A stretch of 64,000 nucleotides of DNA from Leucobacter sp. cx-328 (GCF_014530035.1 NZ_JACVMX010000003.1:310001-374000), one strand, 5' to 3'. Positions 8,557 to 18,004 are shown, numbered from the stretch's first letter. Program-made: numbers and translations. Notes: a model not told the origin generated them from the letters alone.

Positions 8557-9213
8557 GTGTCGAACACACCCGCTGAGCAGATCGTCTGGATCGATTGCGA
8601 AATGACCGGGCTCGATGCGGATCTCGACGGGCTCTGCGAAATCGCCCTCATCATCACCGATTTCGATCTGAAGCCGCTTGACGCCAAGGGCTTCGAGATC
8701 ATCATCAACCCGGGTGAAGCTGCCATGGAGCACATGAATGACTTTGTACGCGGCATGCACGAGAAGTCGGGCCTCCTGCCGAAGATCGCCTCGGGCGCGA
8801 CCGTGGCCGAAGCCGAAGAACAGGTACTTGCGTACGTGAATAGCCTCGTCACGAAGGGCCGCCGCCCGCTCGTCGCAGGTAACACCATCGGCATGGACCG
8901 TCGCTTCATTGCGAAGTACATGCCGACGCTCGAGGAGCGCCTGCATTACCGCAGCATCGATGTCTCCACAATCAAGGAGCTCAGCCGCCGCTGGTACCCC
9001 AACGCTTACTCGCTTGCGCCAGAGAAGCGCGGTGGCCACCGTGCACTCGCGGACATTGCGGAATCAATTCAGGAGCTCGCGTACTTCCGCGATGCGGCGA
9101 TGCTGCCACTGCCCGGTCTTGAGCGCCCAGCAGTCAAGGAAGCCGCGGCAAAGACCACCGACACCTACCGCGAGCTCATCGACGACGCGATTGCTGGCGG
9201 CAAGGCCGAGTAA
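8557..9213 (+). CDS. orn: Oligoribonuclease (DEDDh 3'-5' exonuclease)
   Basis: A 218-aa cytoplasmic exonuclease that degrades 2-5-nt RNAs (and pGpG in other species). DEDDh residues: WIDCEMTGLD (D..E), NTIGMDRRFI (D) and the final H..D in KRGGHRALADIAESI. GTG at 8557 has an excellent AGGAGG five bases upstream. The length exceeds the E. coli enzyme by about 35 residues at the C-terminus. Probably monocistronic. Confidence 0.95.
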   Translation: MSNTPAEQIVWIDCEMTGLDADLDGLCEIALIITDFDLKPLDAKGFEIIINPGEAAMEHMNDFVRGMHEKSGLLPKIASGATVAEAEEQVLAYVNSLVTKGRRPLVAGNTIGMDRRFIAKYMPTLEERLHYRSIDVSTIKELSRRWYPNAYSLAPEKRGGHRALADIAESIQELAYFRDAAMLPLPGLERPAVKEAAAKTTDTYRELIDDAIAGGKAE

Positions 9214-9267
9214 GCAGACGCACCCTTACGCACTGTGCGTCTGCTCGCGTAGCGCTGACGCACTCGT

Positions 9268-9699
9268 TCAAACTGCGCGCGGATCGGGATCGTCAGCGCG
9301 GCCGGCCCCGATCCGAATGAGCTCGCGCAGTACGGACTCATCGATGTCTTCGAGTTTGCGCACGTACACGCACCCGCGACCCTCGGTGTATTTCCCGAGC
9401 TTTGGGAGCAGCTGCTCCCCTGCGGGCAGGTCTTTCAGGCCGTAAAGCGAGAGCTGCGCCTTTCTCGGCGAGAAGCCAACCTTTGGCCAGGTGCCCCGCG
9501 TTGCCGGATTTGCCGGTGAAACATAGTTGTAGCTGCCGTAGCCAATCATCGTCGGCCCCCAGAGCACGGGTGCTTCGCCTGTCACCTCATGGAAGATACG
9601 CGCCAGTTCGAGGCCATCTGCCCGCCGCTTCGCGGGTTCGACCGCGTCAAGAAACACATCGACGTTCGCATCAGTAGGTTGTGTCTTTGGAGTACTCAT
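9268..9699 (-). CDS. DUF1801-domain protein
   Basis: A 143-aa protein of the DUF1801/YdhG-like family, seen as FLDAVEPAKRRADGLELARIF, a central GYGSYNY...PKVGFSPRKAQLSLYG and the C-terminal KLGKYTEGRGCVYVRKLEDID. Members have an iron-chaperone-like alpha/beta fold with no settled function; some sit near DNA repair or metal genes. ATG at 9699 follows TAGGG with 8-nt spacing; an in-frame GTG at 9717 is less likely. Confidence 0.82.
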   Translation of the reverse strand: MSTPKTQPTDANVDVFLDAVEPAKRRADGLELARIFHEVTGEAPVLWGPTMIGYGSYNYVSPANPATRGTWPKVGFSPRKAQLSLYGLKDLPAGEQLLPKLGKYTEGRGCVYVRKLEDIDESVLRELIRIGAGRADDPDPRAV

Positions 9700-9832
9700 A
9701 ATTCTTACCCTAACCACTTCATGTAGTTGTTCATTGGATCACATAGATACGTTAACCACCCCGTAACGCGGTAAAATAGCTGGATATCGAGCATTGCCGC
9801 CCGGTACCGCTACACCCGAGCAGGAGAAACAC

Positions 9833-10219
9833 ATGGACCTCACCCTGTCGCTCTCGGTTGACCCGCAATCGGCAGTTCCCCCATATGAACAACTACGTCG
9901 TCAGATCGCGAAGCAGATCATGAACCATGAGCTTGCCGCTGGAGACCGTCTTCCGCCCGTACGAAGGCTCGCTGAGCAGCTTGGCATGGCTGCCAATACC
10001 GTTGCACGCGTGTATCGCGAGCTCGAGGCAAACGGTTACGTCATCACACGCGGTCGGGCCGGTACCTTTATTTCGGATATCGCGCCCGCGGATCCGCAGG
10101 CGGCCGGCACAGCGGCAGCGCTCAGCACCACATACGTCGCAGATCTGCGCGCTCTCGGGTTCGGCCCGACGGTTATTTCCCAGTTCGTTACCGAGGCGCT
10201 CCGCGGCACGTCCGAGTAA
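9833..10219 (+). CDS. GntR-family regulator, YtrA subfamily
   Basis: A 128-aa protein. The winged helix spans residues ~10-75 (PPYEQLRRQIAKQIMNHELAAGDRLPPVRRLAEQLGMAANTVARVYRELEANGYV), with only a short helical C-terminus, as in YtrA-type regulators that usually control ABC exporters. No ABC transporter is adjacent, so the target lies elsewhere. ATG at 9833 follows AGGAG with good spacing. Confidence 0.88.
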   Translation: MDLTLSLSVDPQSAVPPYEQLRRQIAKQIMNHELAAGDRLPPVRRLAEQLGMAANTVARVYRELEANGYVITRGRAGTFISDIAPADPQAAGTAAALSTTYVADLRALGFGPTVISQFVTEALRGTSE

Positions 10220-10253
10220 GACTCGAATCGTTCACATACCTCACTGAGGCAAC

Positions 10254-10288
10254 AAAAAACCCTCACTCTGTATGAGTGAGGGTTTTTT
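10254..10288 (-). terminator. Terminator of tRNA-Glu copy 1
   Basis: Stem AACCCTCACTC / GAGTGAGGGTT with flanking A6/T6 tracts, directly downstream (minus strand) of the first tRNA-Glu. It also serves the GntR gene on the plus strand. Confidence 0.85.
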
Positions 10289-10298
10289 GCCTAGTTGG

Positions 10299-10371
10299 TG
10301 ACCCCAGCGGGATTCGAACCCGCGTTGCCGCCGTGAGAGGGCGGAGTACTAGGCCGCTATACGATGGGGCC
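10299..10371 (-). tRNA. tRNA-Glu (anticodon CTC), copy 1
   Basis: The minus strand reads GGCCCCA... pairing with TGGGGTC plus discriminator A, anticodon stem-loop CCGCC-CTCTCA-C-GGCGG (CTC) and T-arm GGGTTCGAATCCC. 73 nt, identical to copies 2 and 3; no encoded CCA. Confidence 0.95.
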
Positions 10372-10824
10372 GTGCGGCGCTTCTGAGCAAGCTCATCTGT
10401 GCAACGGATCAATTCTTGCACACTCCGAGGCACACTCCGTGCGACGCACCCCGAAGCACCTCACCAGCAACCCAGGCTTCAGCGACACCACCGCACAAAC
10501 TGGTGCACCCCAAGGCGCAGTGTTTGGCCTATTCTCAACGATCTTGGCGATACACATCCGAGACTCCAATGATTTGAGCAGCCCGGCAACCTGTCCAAAT
10601 ACTCGGCGCTCCAGCCTTTCTCCGCGCTGCACCTACAGCGTGTCTCTCTGGCAGGAGCCTGGCGTACGCAGTCCACGACTTTCACGGGCAGCAACGCCCC
10701 CGCTGCCGCCGATGACGGACATCCAAGTCAATTCAGGCGTCCACGCTTCCCCAGAGAGGCTGCGCGTGCATTCCGCAGAACGTCCCATTAGAGCGGATCG
10801 GACGAGATTCAGGCCGGGAAACAG
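10372..10824. other. Gene-free spacer between tRNA-Glu copies 1 and 2
   Basis: About 450 bp with only overlapping open frames that lack Shine-Dalgarno sites, recognisable motifs or consistent codon bias. I see no gene. It must hold the promoter of tRNA-Glu copy 1 on the minus strand. Confidence 0.5.
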
Positions 10825-10854
10825 AAAACCCTCACTCTACCGAGTGAGGGTTTT
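10825..10854 (-). terminator. Terminator of tRNA-Glu copy 2
   Basis: AAAACCCTCACTC pairs with GAGTGAGGGTTTT, nearly the same sequence as the terminator of copy 1. Confidence 0.85.
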
Positions 10855-10863
10855 GCCTAGTTG

Positions 10864-10936
10864 TGACCCCAGCGGGATTCGAACCCGCGTTGCCGCCGTG
10901 AGAGGGCGGAGTACTAGGCCGCTATACGATGGGGCC
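10864..10936 (-). tRNA. tRNA-Glu (anticodon CTC), copy 2
   Basis: Identical in sequence to copy 1, 73 nt, with its own hairpin terminator and a 45-nt upstream block shared with copy 3. Confidence 0.95.
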
Positions 10937-10981
10937 ATGCTGACTTCGCTTCGGGAATCGCTTCCCGCTGCCGTGGCAACG
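10937..10981 (-). repeat. 45-nt upstream block, copy A
   Basis: The sequence immediately 5' of tRNA-Glu copy 2 is identical over 45 nt to that at 11271-11315 5' of copy 3. It contains the short inverted repeat CGGGAA-TCGC-TTCCCG. This indicates tandem duplication of a tRNA plus promoter-proximal unit. Confidence 0.85.
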
Positions 10982-11155
10982 TATATATTTTTGCACGCAG
11001 TGAACTTCACTCGCAAATCGAGGCATACGCTCGGCAAGTCGCAAGCAATGGTCTCAGTTTTGAGCGCTCCGACCCCACGCGCTGCGCCGCTCAACAGTTG
11101 AAACCCACCAACGACCCACTCCATGGGGCGATGGGAAATCCCAACCCAGAAACAA

Positions 11156-11188
11156 AAAATCCCCCATCTGCAATAGATGAGGGATTTT
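11156..11188 (-). terminator. Terminator of tRNA-Glu copy 3
   Basis: AAAATCCCCCATCT / AGATGAGGGATTTT stem (one mismatch) with a short loop; T-tract on the minus strand. Confidence 0.75.
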
Positions 11189-11197
11189 GCCTAGTTG

Positions 11198-11270
11198 TGA
11201 CCCCAGCGGGATTCGAACCCGCGTTGCCGCCGTGAGAGGGCGGAGTACTAGGCCGCTATACGATGGGGCC
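11198..11270 (-). tRNA. tRNA-Glu (anticodon CTC), copy 3
   Basis: Third identical 73-nt tRNA-Glu(CTC), again followed by its own terminator. Confidence 0.95.
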
Positions 11271-11315
11271 ATGCTGACTTCGCTTCGGGAATCGCTTCCC
11301 GCTGCCGTGGCAACG
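11271..11315 (-). repeat. 45-nt upstream block, copy B
   Basis: Second copy of the block at 10937-10981; identity ends just before an A/T-rich stretch that differs (TATATATT versus AGATATATC). Confidence 0.85.
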
Positions 11316-11465
11316 AGATATATCTTGGCACGTTGCATACACCCCGCGCAAATCGAGCAGACTCATTCGGGAGTGTCACATAACTTTTCCCTGTTCAGCG
11401 CCCGACACACTCAATCCCCCCAGACCCCGCCACGAGCCCCTTGCCCCACCTCTCAGACGACGCAA

Positions 11466-11498
11466 AACGGGGCGAGGAGCAAAACTCCCCGCCCCGTT
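11466..11498 (-). terminator. Terminator of thrC
   Basis: ACGGGGCGAGGAG pairs with CTCCCCGCCCCGT (one mismatch) across loop CAAAA, just beyond the thrC stop on the minus strand. Confidence 0.75.
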
Positions 11499-11529
11499 CT
11501 GTGCGACTCGGGCGCGTCAGCTGTCGAGG

Positions 11530-12960
11530 TTACGGCTTGACCGCACGCGCCGCAACGAACTCGCGAAGCTGCGCTTCGTCATTTGCCATCTCAGTGACAT
11601 GCTGCGGCAAGTCGAGAAGCCCGGCGAGGTGCTCAGGCATGCCGAGCTGCTTGCCCGTTGCCTCGAACACGATCTCGGGGAACTTCTCAGGCTTTGCCGT
11701 CTCGAGCACGAGCATGGGCACACCCGGCTCGAGATGCTCGCGAGCAACCTTCACGCCATCTGCGGTGTGCGGGTCAATGATGACGCCCGTATTCTCAAAG
11801 GTCGAGCGGATCGTGGCAACGCGATCCGCGTGCGTGCTCGTGCCACTGACGAAGCCAAACTCACCTTCAAGGCGTGGCAGCTCTGCGGTGAGGTCGATCT
11901 TGCCGGTCTCATCAAGCTCGCGCCATGCGGCCGAGAGGCGCTCGCCATCACGGCCAAGCAGGTCGTAGATGAAGCGCTCGAGGTTTGAAGCCTTCGAAAT
12001 GTCCATCGAAGGGCTCGAAGTGAGGTAGGTCTCAGCCGAGCTGCGCGGTGCGTACATGCCCGTGCGGAAGAACTGATCAAGCACGTTATTTTCGTTCGCA
12101 GCGAGAACCAGCTTACGAACAGGCAGACCCATCGTCTTCGCCATGTGGCCCGAAAGGATGTTGCCGAAGTTGCCCGAGGGAACAGTGAACGACACCTCGT
12201 ACCCGGCACGCTCGGTGACGGGCAATGAATCGGTGACGCGCAGCCATGCCCAGAAGTAGTAGACCATCTGCGCACTGATGCGGCCGAGGTTGATCGAGTT
12301 GACGGTGCCGAGGTGGTTCTCACGCTTGAACTCGAGGTCGCCCGAGAGTGCCTTTACGAGGTTCTGGCAGTCGTCGAATACGCCCTCGAGCGCGATGTTG
12401 TGGATGTTCTCGTCGTCGAGCGAGTACATCTGAGCACGCTGGAAATCGCTCATGCGCCCCTGAGGCGACAGCATGAAGACAGAGATGCCTTCTTTACCGC
12501 GCAGCGCGTACTCCGCAGCCGAACCAGTGTCTCCCGAGGTCGCACCAACAATGTTGAGTGTGCGGTCGGTACGCGCGAGCACGTATTCAAGCGACTGGCC
12601 AAGGAACTGCATTGCCATGTCTTTGAACGCGAGGGTTGGGCCCTCCGAAAGGCCGACGAGTGTGATGTCAGCATCGAGCTTCGTAACGGGGACTACCTCG
12701 TCTGCAACGAACGATTCACGAGTGTATGCGCGTGCGCACATTGCATCGAGGTCGGCGCGAGGAATGTCGTGCGCATAAAGGCTCAGCACCTCAGCTGCGA
12801 GCTCAGGGTACGAAAGGTCGCGCCACGATTCAATCGTCTCGCTCGTCACCTGGGGAACGGTCTCTGGAACTACGAGGCCGCCATCAGTCGCGAGGCCTTC
12901 GAGGAGCACCTCACCGTACTCTGCCGGATCCATACCCCCACGGGTCGAAATGTACTTCAC
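11530..12960 (-). CDS. thrC: Threonine synthase
   Basis: A 476-aa PLP enzyme converting O-phosphohomoserine to threonine. The N-terminus MKYISTRGG and the PLP-lysine motif EGPTLAFKDMAMQFL mark the long (E. coli/yeast-type) threonine synthase, followed by GATSGDTGSAAEYA and VPSGNFGNILSG, the phosphate-binding segments. GTG at 12960 is chosen because AAGGAG lies 6 nt upstream and the protein then aligns with family N-termini. No hom or thrB is adjacent, so the gene stands alone. Confidence 0.95.
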   Translation of the reverse strand: MKYISTRGGMDPAEYGEVLLEGLATDGGLVVPETVPQVTSETIESWRDLSYPELAAEVLSLYAHDIPRADLDAMCARAYTRESFVADEVVPVTKLDADITLVGLSEGPTLAFKDMAMQFLGQSLEYVLARTDRTLNIVGATSGDTGSAAEYALRGKEGISVFMLSPQGRMSDFQRAQMYSLDDENIHNIALEGVFDDCQNLVKALSGDLEFKRENHLGTVNSINLGRISAQMVYYFWAWLRVTDSLPVTERAGYEVSFTVPSGNFGNILSGHMAKTMGLPVRKLVLAANENNVLDQFFRTGMYAPRSSAETYLTSSPSMDISKASNLERFIYDLLGRDGERLSAAWRELDETGKIDLTAELPRLEGEFGFVSGTSTHADRVATIRSTFENTGVIIDPHTADGVKVAREHLEPGVPMLVLETAKPEKFPEIVFEATGKQLGMPEHLAGLLDLPQHVTEMANDEAQLREFVAARAVKP

Positions 12961-13152
12961 GTCGCTCCTTTGGCCGTGTCCAGGCCACTGCAGGCCAGTC
13001 GTCCGTCGCCACATCACTGTGTGCCGACCGTCCTCATTCTTCCAGGATTCACATGCCGACGCGAAACTTGAAGAGTTTTCTCACGGATCTTTACGCTTTT
13101 GCCGACTACGGTTATGCGCAGAACACTTTACGACGCAAAGGATGCACCCGGT

Positions 13153-13998
13153 ATGAAGAACGCGAACAACCTCCGCAAGAAACTGACCATTCTGGCGGGG
13201 GCTGGCGCTATCACGGCGCTCGCGCTCGGCGGCCTGACGGCTTGCTCGGCGGGAAGTGACGCAGACTACGTCGCACAAACCAAGTTCGATTCGACCCCGG
13301 CGAATATGCAGTCGGGTGGCGCGGTGTTCACTTCCACCGACGCGGTTGTTGCGTCAGAGCCGCTCGCACAGGGCGCGGATCGCGTGGCTGTCGACCCCAC
13401 CACGCTGAAGGCCCCGACCCAGGTCTCGGTCTTCGTTGACTTCATGTGCCCCGCGTGTGGCTCGTTCGAGCAGAGCTTTGGCGACATGCTCACCGAGAAG
13501 CTCGATGCCGGTGAAATCTCGCTGGAGGTCACGCCGATGACCTTCCTCAACCGCATGTCGCAGGGCACCGACTACTCGACGCGCGCGGCAAACCTCTTCG
13601 CCTGCACCGTTTCGCAGCAGCCTGAGCACGCGTACGAGGTTCACGCCTCGCTCTTTAGCTCGAAGGTGCAGCCAGCAGAAAACACCAAGGGTCTCTCGAA
13701 CGACGAACTCATTAAGGTGGCGACCAAGGCAGGCGTTGAGGCAACTCAGGAGTTCATCGACTGCGCCAAGACGACTCCCTACGCTGAGTTCCTCAATACC
13801 AACTCAGATGAGGTACTCAACGGCGCAGGTGTAGTGCAGCTCGCTGACGGTGCGAAGCTGCAGGACCAGTACGGTCAGCCGCAGGCAGACGGCCCGCAGC
13901 GCCTCATGGGCACCCCGCTCGTGCTCATCAACGGTGAGCAGTGGGACTACTCAGTTGATCCTGATCTCGAAAAGGCGCTTGCTGCTGCCGCGAAGTAG
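13153..13998 (+). CDS. DsbA-like thioredoxin-fold lipoprotein
   Basis: A 281-aa protein with a basic N-terminus, hydrophobic helix and lipobox LTAC (Cys31), so it is probably anchored on the outer face of the membrane. The DSBA-like domain begins near residue 90 with VDFMCPACGSFE (CPAC, Cys99/Cys102) and ends with a cis-Pro region RLMGTPLVLING. It is likely an extracytoplasmic thiol-disulfide oxidoreductase, in the class of actinobacterial DsbA/thioredoxin-like membrane proteins. The upstream ribosome site is weak. Partner oxidase (VKOR/DsbB) is not in the window. Confidence 0.85.
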   Translation: MKNANNLRKKLTILAGAGAITALALGGLTACSAGSDADYVAQTKFDSTPANMQSGGAVFTSTDAVVASEPLAQGADRVAVDPTTLKAPTQVSVFVDFMCPACGSFEQSFGDMLTEKLDAGEISLEVTPMTFLNRMSQGTDYSTRAANLFACTVSQQPEHAYEVHASLFSSKVQPAENTKGLSNDELIKVATKAGVEATQEFIDCAKTTPYAEFLNTNSDEVLNGAGVVQLADGAKLQDQYGQPQADGPQRLMGTPLVLINGEQWDYSVDPDLEKALAAAAK

Positions 13999-14042
13999 AT
14001 TACGCTCGAACTATTCATAGTTCTGGCACAGGGGGTTAATCC

Positions 14043-14429
14043 ATGCTCAAGGGATTCAAAGAGTTTTTGATGCGCGGCAACGTCATCGACCTCGCGGTCG
14101 CTGTCGTGATCGGCGCAGCGTTCAATGCGGTGATTGAGCGCGTTGTGACGTCGTTCATCAATCCGATCATCGGAATGGTGTTCAAGGCTGACTCGCTCGA
14201 CGGCGCGATGGTGGTCACTCTGCCCGGCGGCGGCGCGCTCGCATTCGGCGCTGTACTTGGCGCCCTGCTGAACTTCGTCATCGTCGCGGCTGTTGTCTAC
14301 TTCGTGTTTGTACTTCCCATGAACAAGCTCAAGGGCAAGCCCGCTGAAGAAGCACCAGCTGGCCCCAGCACCGACGAGCTCCTCACTGAGATCCGCGATC
14401 TCCTGAAGGCTCAGAACGAGGCGAAGTAA
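14043..14429 (+). CDS. mscL: Large-conductance mechanosensitive channel
   Basis: A 128-aa protein with the MscL hallmark N-terminus MLKGFKEFLMRGNVIDLAVAVVIGAAF (TM1/pore), a second helix VLGALLNFVIVAAVVYFVFVLPMNKL, and a cytoplasmic C-terminal helix DELLTEIRDLLKAQ. It releases solutes under extreme membrane tension. Convergent neighbour is a BCCT osmolyte importer, so import and emergency export lie side by side. Followed by a very strong terminator. Confidence 0.96.
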   Translation: MLKGFKEFLMRGNVIDLAVAVVIGAAFNAVIERVVTSFINPIIGMVFKADSLDGAMVVTLPGGGALAFGAVLGALLNFVIVAAVVYFVFVLPMNKLKGKPAEEAPAGPSTDELLTEIRDLLKAQNEAK

Positions 14430-14449
14430 CTCCGGTTATCCGTTTCACG

Positions 14450-14493
14450 CACCGAGGGGTGCAGCCGATTCGTTCGGCTGCACCCCTCGGTGT
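14450..14493. terminator. Strong bidirectional terminator between mscL and the BCCT gene
   Basis: A 19-bp stem, CACCGAGGGGTGCAGCCGA pairing with TCGGCTGCACCCCTCGGTG, followed by TTTGTG. Confidence 0.9.
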
Positions 14494-14525
14494 TTGTGCA
14501 CGATAGCGCGTGAGATCCGCGCCCG

Positions 14526-16523
14526 TTAGACCGTTGGCGGATCGGCCTGCGGCTTCGGATCGCCGTCAGTGTTTTCGGCATCGGGATCCGCACCAGTGTC
14601 ATCGACCTTCTCGCCAACCGTGAGCGAGGCATCGCCCGAGGCAGCGCGTGCGGGCGGGGCTTCTGCCGGCGGCTGGATACGACCCGGTTCAAGGGTACGG
14701 CGAACGTCCTCGGCGGTGATCGTATCGATCGGCCCAGTGGTCGCATCGATGTACCACTCGGTGAGTGCGGGATCCTCACTGTCGAAGCCAGCTCCGGCAC
14801 CCTCCTCCGCCGGAACCTCACTAGTGCCGAATACGAAGTCATCCCCGTACTCATCAATGCCGCGGCGCACGCCCTGCGCGATAGCCGCTTTCGCGTAGCG
14901 GCGCCTGATGATGAAGGGATCAGTGCGCAGTTCCTTTGCCCAGGAAATCATGATCCCGATCACAATGATCGCGAATGGGAGCGCCGAAACGACCATGATT
15001 GACTGCAGACCAGACAGCGCAGTGCGGCCGCCAGCGAGCAACAGCGACGCCGCAATCGTGCCGAGCAGGAGTCCCCACAGAACCGTCACCCATTTCGCGG
15101 GTTCTGGCCGGCCAGACTGTGACATTGATGCCATCACAATCGAGGCAGAATCGGCCGCGGTGACGAAGAAGATGATGACCGCAATCATCGCGATGACCGA
15201 GGTAATCATGCCGAGCGGCAGGCGCTGCAGCAGCTGGAAGAGCACTTCTTCGCTCGTACCGCCGGCCTGCAGGTCGACGCCTTGCTGCGCCATCCAGATC
15301 GCGGTGCCGCCGTACACAACGAACCAGGCGATTACGATCGCTGAAGGCACGAACACCACAACGGTGACGAACTCACGCAGCGTACGGCCACGAGAAATCT
15401 TCGCAATGAACATGCCAACGAACGGCGTCCATGACACCCACCACGCCCAGTAGTAGGTGGTCCAAGCTCCAAGGAAGTCCACTGCTTCCGGGCCGTCGTT
15501 CGCGTTGAGCGAGAGCATCGCGCCGAGCTGGTTCACGAATTCGACGAGCGACGCCGGCATGTAGTTGAGCAAGAATACCGTTGGCCCGGCGATAAGCACG
15601 AAGAGGCCAAGCATGCCGGTGAGGAACATATTCGTGTTCGACAGAATTCGAATGCCGCGCTTCACGCCAGACACCGCCGAAGCGATGAACAGCGCCGTGA
15701 GGATTGCGATTGAGCCGATAAGGAACATATTGCCCATGTCGCCAAGGCCGGTCACGAGCATGAATCCGCTCTGGATCTGCAGCGCGCCGATACCGAGCGA
15801 GACCGCCGTTCCGAAGAGCGTCACGACAATCGCGAAGAAATCGATGAGGCGACCGAGCACACGGTGACTCGAACCAGGAAAGACTGGCTCAAAGAGTGCC
15901 GAGATGAGCGGGGCACGACCGCGACGGAAGGTGCTGTAGGCAATCGCGCCGCCAACGAGCGCGTAAAAGGCCCAGGCGATCGGACCCCAGTGCAAGATCG
16001 TCTGCGCCATTGCGGGCAGCGCGGCAGCAGGGGTTCCGCCAACCACCGACTGGCTCGGGGCAGGTGACTGGAAATAGGTGAGCGGTTCAAGCGGGCCGTA
16101 GAAGAGCAAGCCAATACCCAGGCCTGCGGCGAAAAGCATCGAGACCCAGGAGGTGGTCGAGTACTCAGGTTCTTCATCGTCGGCTCCGAGACGAATGCCG
16201 CCGGTGCGACCGTAGCCAACGATGACCATGAATAGCGCAGCCACTATTGCCAGCGCACCGAACAGCCAGCCGAAGTTCATCGTGACCCAGGTGAGCGACG
16301 TCGAACCCACGTCGAGGAGATTGTCTGGCGCAATGAACGCCCACGAGATCACCGCAAGCGTCACTACGACGGCGCCACCAAGCACGAACTTGTTGGTTGG
16401 GAATCGCGTCGCAGTTTGCTCTACTCCGATTCCGGGGAGGAGGGCCGGGTGCGGGATCTGGGTGGTGTCATTGACGCCTGTGAACGCACGCGCTAATCGT
16501 TTGGTCGAATTTGGCTGCTTCAT
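14526..16523 (-). CDS. BCCT-family betaine/choline/carnitine transporter
   Basis: A 665-aa protein with about 12 transmembrane segments. Family signatures: AGLGIGLLFYGPLEPL (glycine-rich TM3 unwinding motif) and TTYYWAWWVSWTPFVGMFIAKISRGRT (aromatic TM8 substrate box). These place it with BetP/OpuD-like osmolyte importers. The C-terminal tail of ~120 residues is acidic and proline-rich, far longer than the BetP sensor helix. ATG at 16523 starts MKQPNST; an in-frame GTG at 16535 is also possible. Next to mscL and nhaA it fits an osmo/ion-homeostasis group. Confidence 0.93.
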   Translation of the reverse strand: MKQPNSTKRLARAFTGVNDTTQIPHPALLPGIGVEQTATRFPTNKFVLGGAVVVTLAVISWAFIAPDNLLDVGSTSLTWVTMNFGWLFGALAIVAALFMVIVGYGRTGGIRLGADDEEPEYSTTSWVSMLFAAGLGIGLLFYGPLEPLTYFQSPAPSQSVVGGTPAAALPAMAQTILHWGPIAWAFYALVGGAIAYSTFRRGRAPLISALFEPVFPGSSHRVLGRLIDFFAIVVTLFGTAVSLGIGALQIQSGFMLVTGLGDMGNMFLIGSIAILTALFIASAVSGVKRGIRILSNTNMFLTGMLGLFVLIAGPTVFLLNYMPASLVEFVNQLGAMLSLNANDGPEAVDFLGAWTTYYWAWWVSWTPFVGMFIAKISRGRTLREFVTVVVFVPSAIVIAWFVVYGGTAIWMAQQGVDLQAGGTSEEVLFQLLQRLPLGMITSVIAMIAVIIFFVTAADSASIVMASMSQSGRPEPAKWVTVLWGLLLGTIAASLLLAGGRTALSGLQSIMVVSALPFAIIVIGIMISWAKELRTDPFIIRRRYAKAAIAQGVRRGIDEYGDDFVFGTSEVPAEEGAGAGFDSEDPALTEWYIDATTGPIDTITAEDVRRTLEPGRIQPPAEAPPARAASGDASLTVGEKVDDTGADPDAENTDGDPKPQADPPTV

Positions 16524-16711
16524 ACTTCCAGACACTATCCAGCGCACGGGGTGAGCGACCGATTCTCTCTGTTTCCACGAATTCCTCTGAATCCCTTGTA
16601 TCCCGCTGCCCCAGCCGGTATGGGTAGTATTAACAGAGTTCCGTGTTCAGCACATGGATGGTGCGTCGGGAAGCCTGGTCGACATTCTGTTCCACGCACC
16701 CAAGGAGTCTC

Positions 16712-18004
16712 ATGGCTGAAGCCACTACTTCCCCCGCATTTCCTACTCCGTCGCCTCGCAGACGGCGCTCGGCACTCGGTAATTTTCTTCGCCGCGAGAC
16801 CGTCGGCGGCATGCTGCTCGTCATTGCAGCGATCATAGCTCTCATCTGGGCAAACTCCCCCGCGTCCGACGGCTACTTCGCCCTGCGCGACTTCACAATC
16901 GGCTACGAACCCTGGCACCTGAACCTCTCACTTGGCCAGTGGGCTTCAGACGGCCTGCTTGCGATCTTCTTCTTCGTCGTCGGGCTTGAATTGAAGCGCG
17001 AATTCGTCACCGGCGACCTGCGGAAGTTCAGTACAGCGATCGTGCCGATCGCCGCGGCCGCTGGTGGCGTGGCCATTCCCGCGCTCATCTACGTAGCACT
17101 CTTGCGCGACGACACGGCACTACTTGGTGGTTGGGCGATTCCGACAGCCACCGATATTGCCTTTGCGGTTGCTGTGCTCGCGATTATCGGCTCGTATCTT
17201 CCCAGCGCGCTCCGCATCTTCCTGCTCACGCTCGCGGTCGTTGATGATCTCATCGCGATCGGCATCATCGCGATTTTCTACACGGACACTCTGAACTTCG
17301 TCCCGCTCGTGCTGTCGCTGCTCGTCATCGCGATCTACGGCTTCGTCGCGCAGCGCTGGCAGTCAGCGTTCCTGACACGCCCACTGCTCGCATGGTGCAT
17401 CTTGCTACCACTCGGCGTCATTGCATGGGCACTCATGCACACCTCAGGTATCCACGCAACCATCGCCGGCGTACTGTTGGGCTTCACCGTTCCGGTGTTG
17501 CACTCACGACGCAGCAAGCTAGCAGAGGGCACACCGGGGCTTTCCGAGAGCATGGAACACCGATTCGGACCAATGTCAGCGGGCTTTGCCGTCCCAGTTT
17601 TCGCGTTCCTCGCAGCGGGCGTAAACATCGGCGGCTGGGCAGGCGTGCAGGCGGCAGTCACGGCCCCGCTCACACTTGCGATCGTCGCCGCGCTCGTCCT
17701 CGGCAAGCCGATCGGCATCACTCTCGTGACCTGGATCATGACGCTTGTCACCCGCAAGCCGCTTGACCCATCGATTCGTTGGATCGACCTCATCGGCATC
17801 GGCGCGCTTGCCGGTGTCGGCTTCACCGTTTCCTTGCTCGTCGCAGAGCTGAGCTTCGCCGCGGGCAGTTTCGAGCAATCAGACGCAAAGGTTGCCATCA
17901 TTGCGGCATCGCTCGTTGCGATCTTGGTCGCGTCGATCATCTTGGTACCCCGCAACCGCAAGTACCGGCGGATCACCAAGGCGCCCCAAACTCGCACCTA
18001 CTGA
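16712..18004 (+). CDS. nhaA: Na+/H+ antiporter NhaA
   Basis: A 430-aa integral membrane antiporter. Diagnostic segments: [24 protein letters not shown] (TM1), [32 protein letters not shown], and [17 protein letters not shown], whose adjacent Asp pair corresponds to the Na+-binding D163/D164 of E. coli NhaA. It exports Na+ in exchange for protons at alkaline pH. ATG at 16712 has AAGGAG seven bases upstream. Divergent from the BCCT gene, convergent with the CstR-like regulator. Confidence 0.95.
   Translation: MAEATTSPAFPTPSPRRRRSALGNFLRRETVGGMLLVIAAIIALIWANSPASDGYFALRDFTIGYEPWHLNLSLGQWASDGLLAIFFFVVGLELKREFVTGDLRKFSTAIVPIAAAAGGVAIPALIYVALLRDDTALLGGWAIPTATDIAFAVAVLAIIGSYLPSALRIFLLTLAVVDDLIAIGIIAIFYTDTLNFVPLVLSLLVIAIYGFVAQRWQSAFLTRPLLAWCILLPLGVIAWALMHTSGIHATIAGVLLGFTVPVLHSRRSKLAEGTPGLSESMEHRFGPMSAGFAVPVFAFLAAGVNIGGWAGVQAAVTAPLTLAIVAALVLGKPIGITLVTWIMTLVTRKPLDPSIRWIDLIGIGALAGVGFTVSLLVAELSFAAGSFEQSDAKVAIIAASLVAILVASIILVPRNRKYRRITKAPQTRTY

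Noticed and set aside
7894-9039. 381-codon frame extending def upstream over orn
   Set aside because: The extra N-terminal part is the antisense of orn; Def aligns fully from the ATG at 8457.
10364-11101. Long plus-strand open frame across two tRNA-Glu genes
   Set aside because: It overlaps two clear tRNA genes and terminators on the other strand, with no ribosome site or motif.
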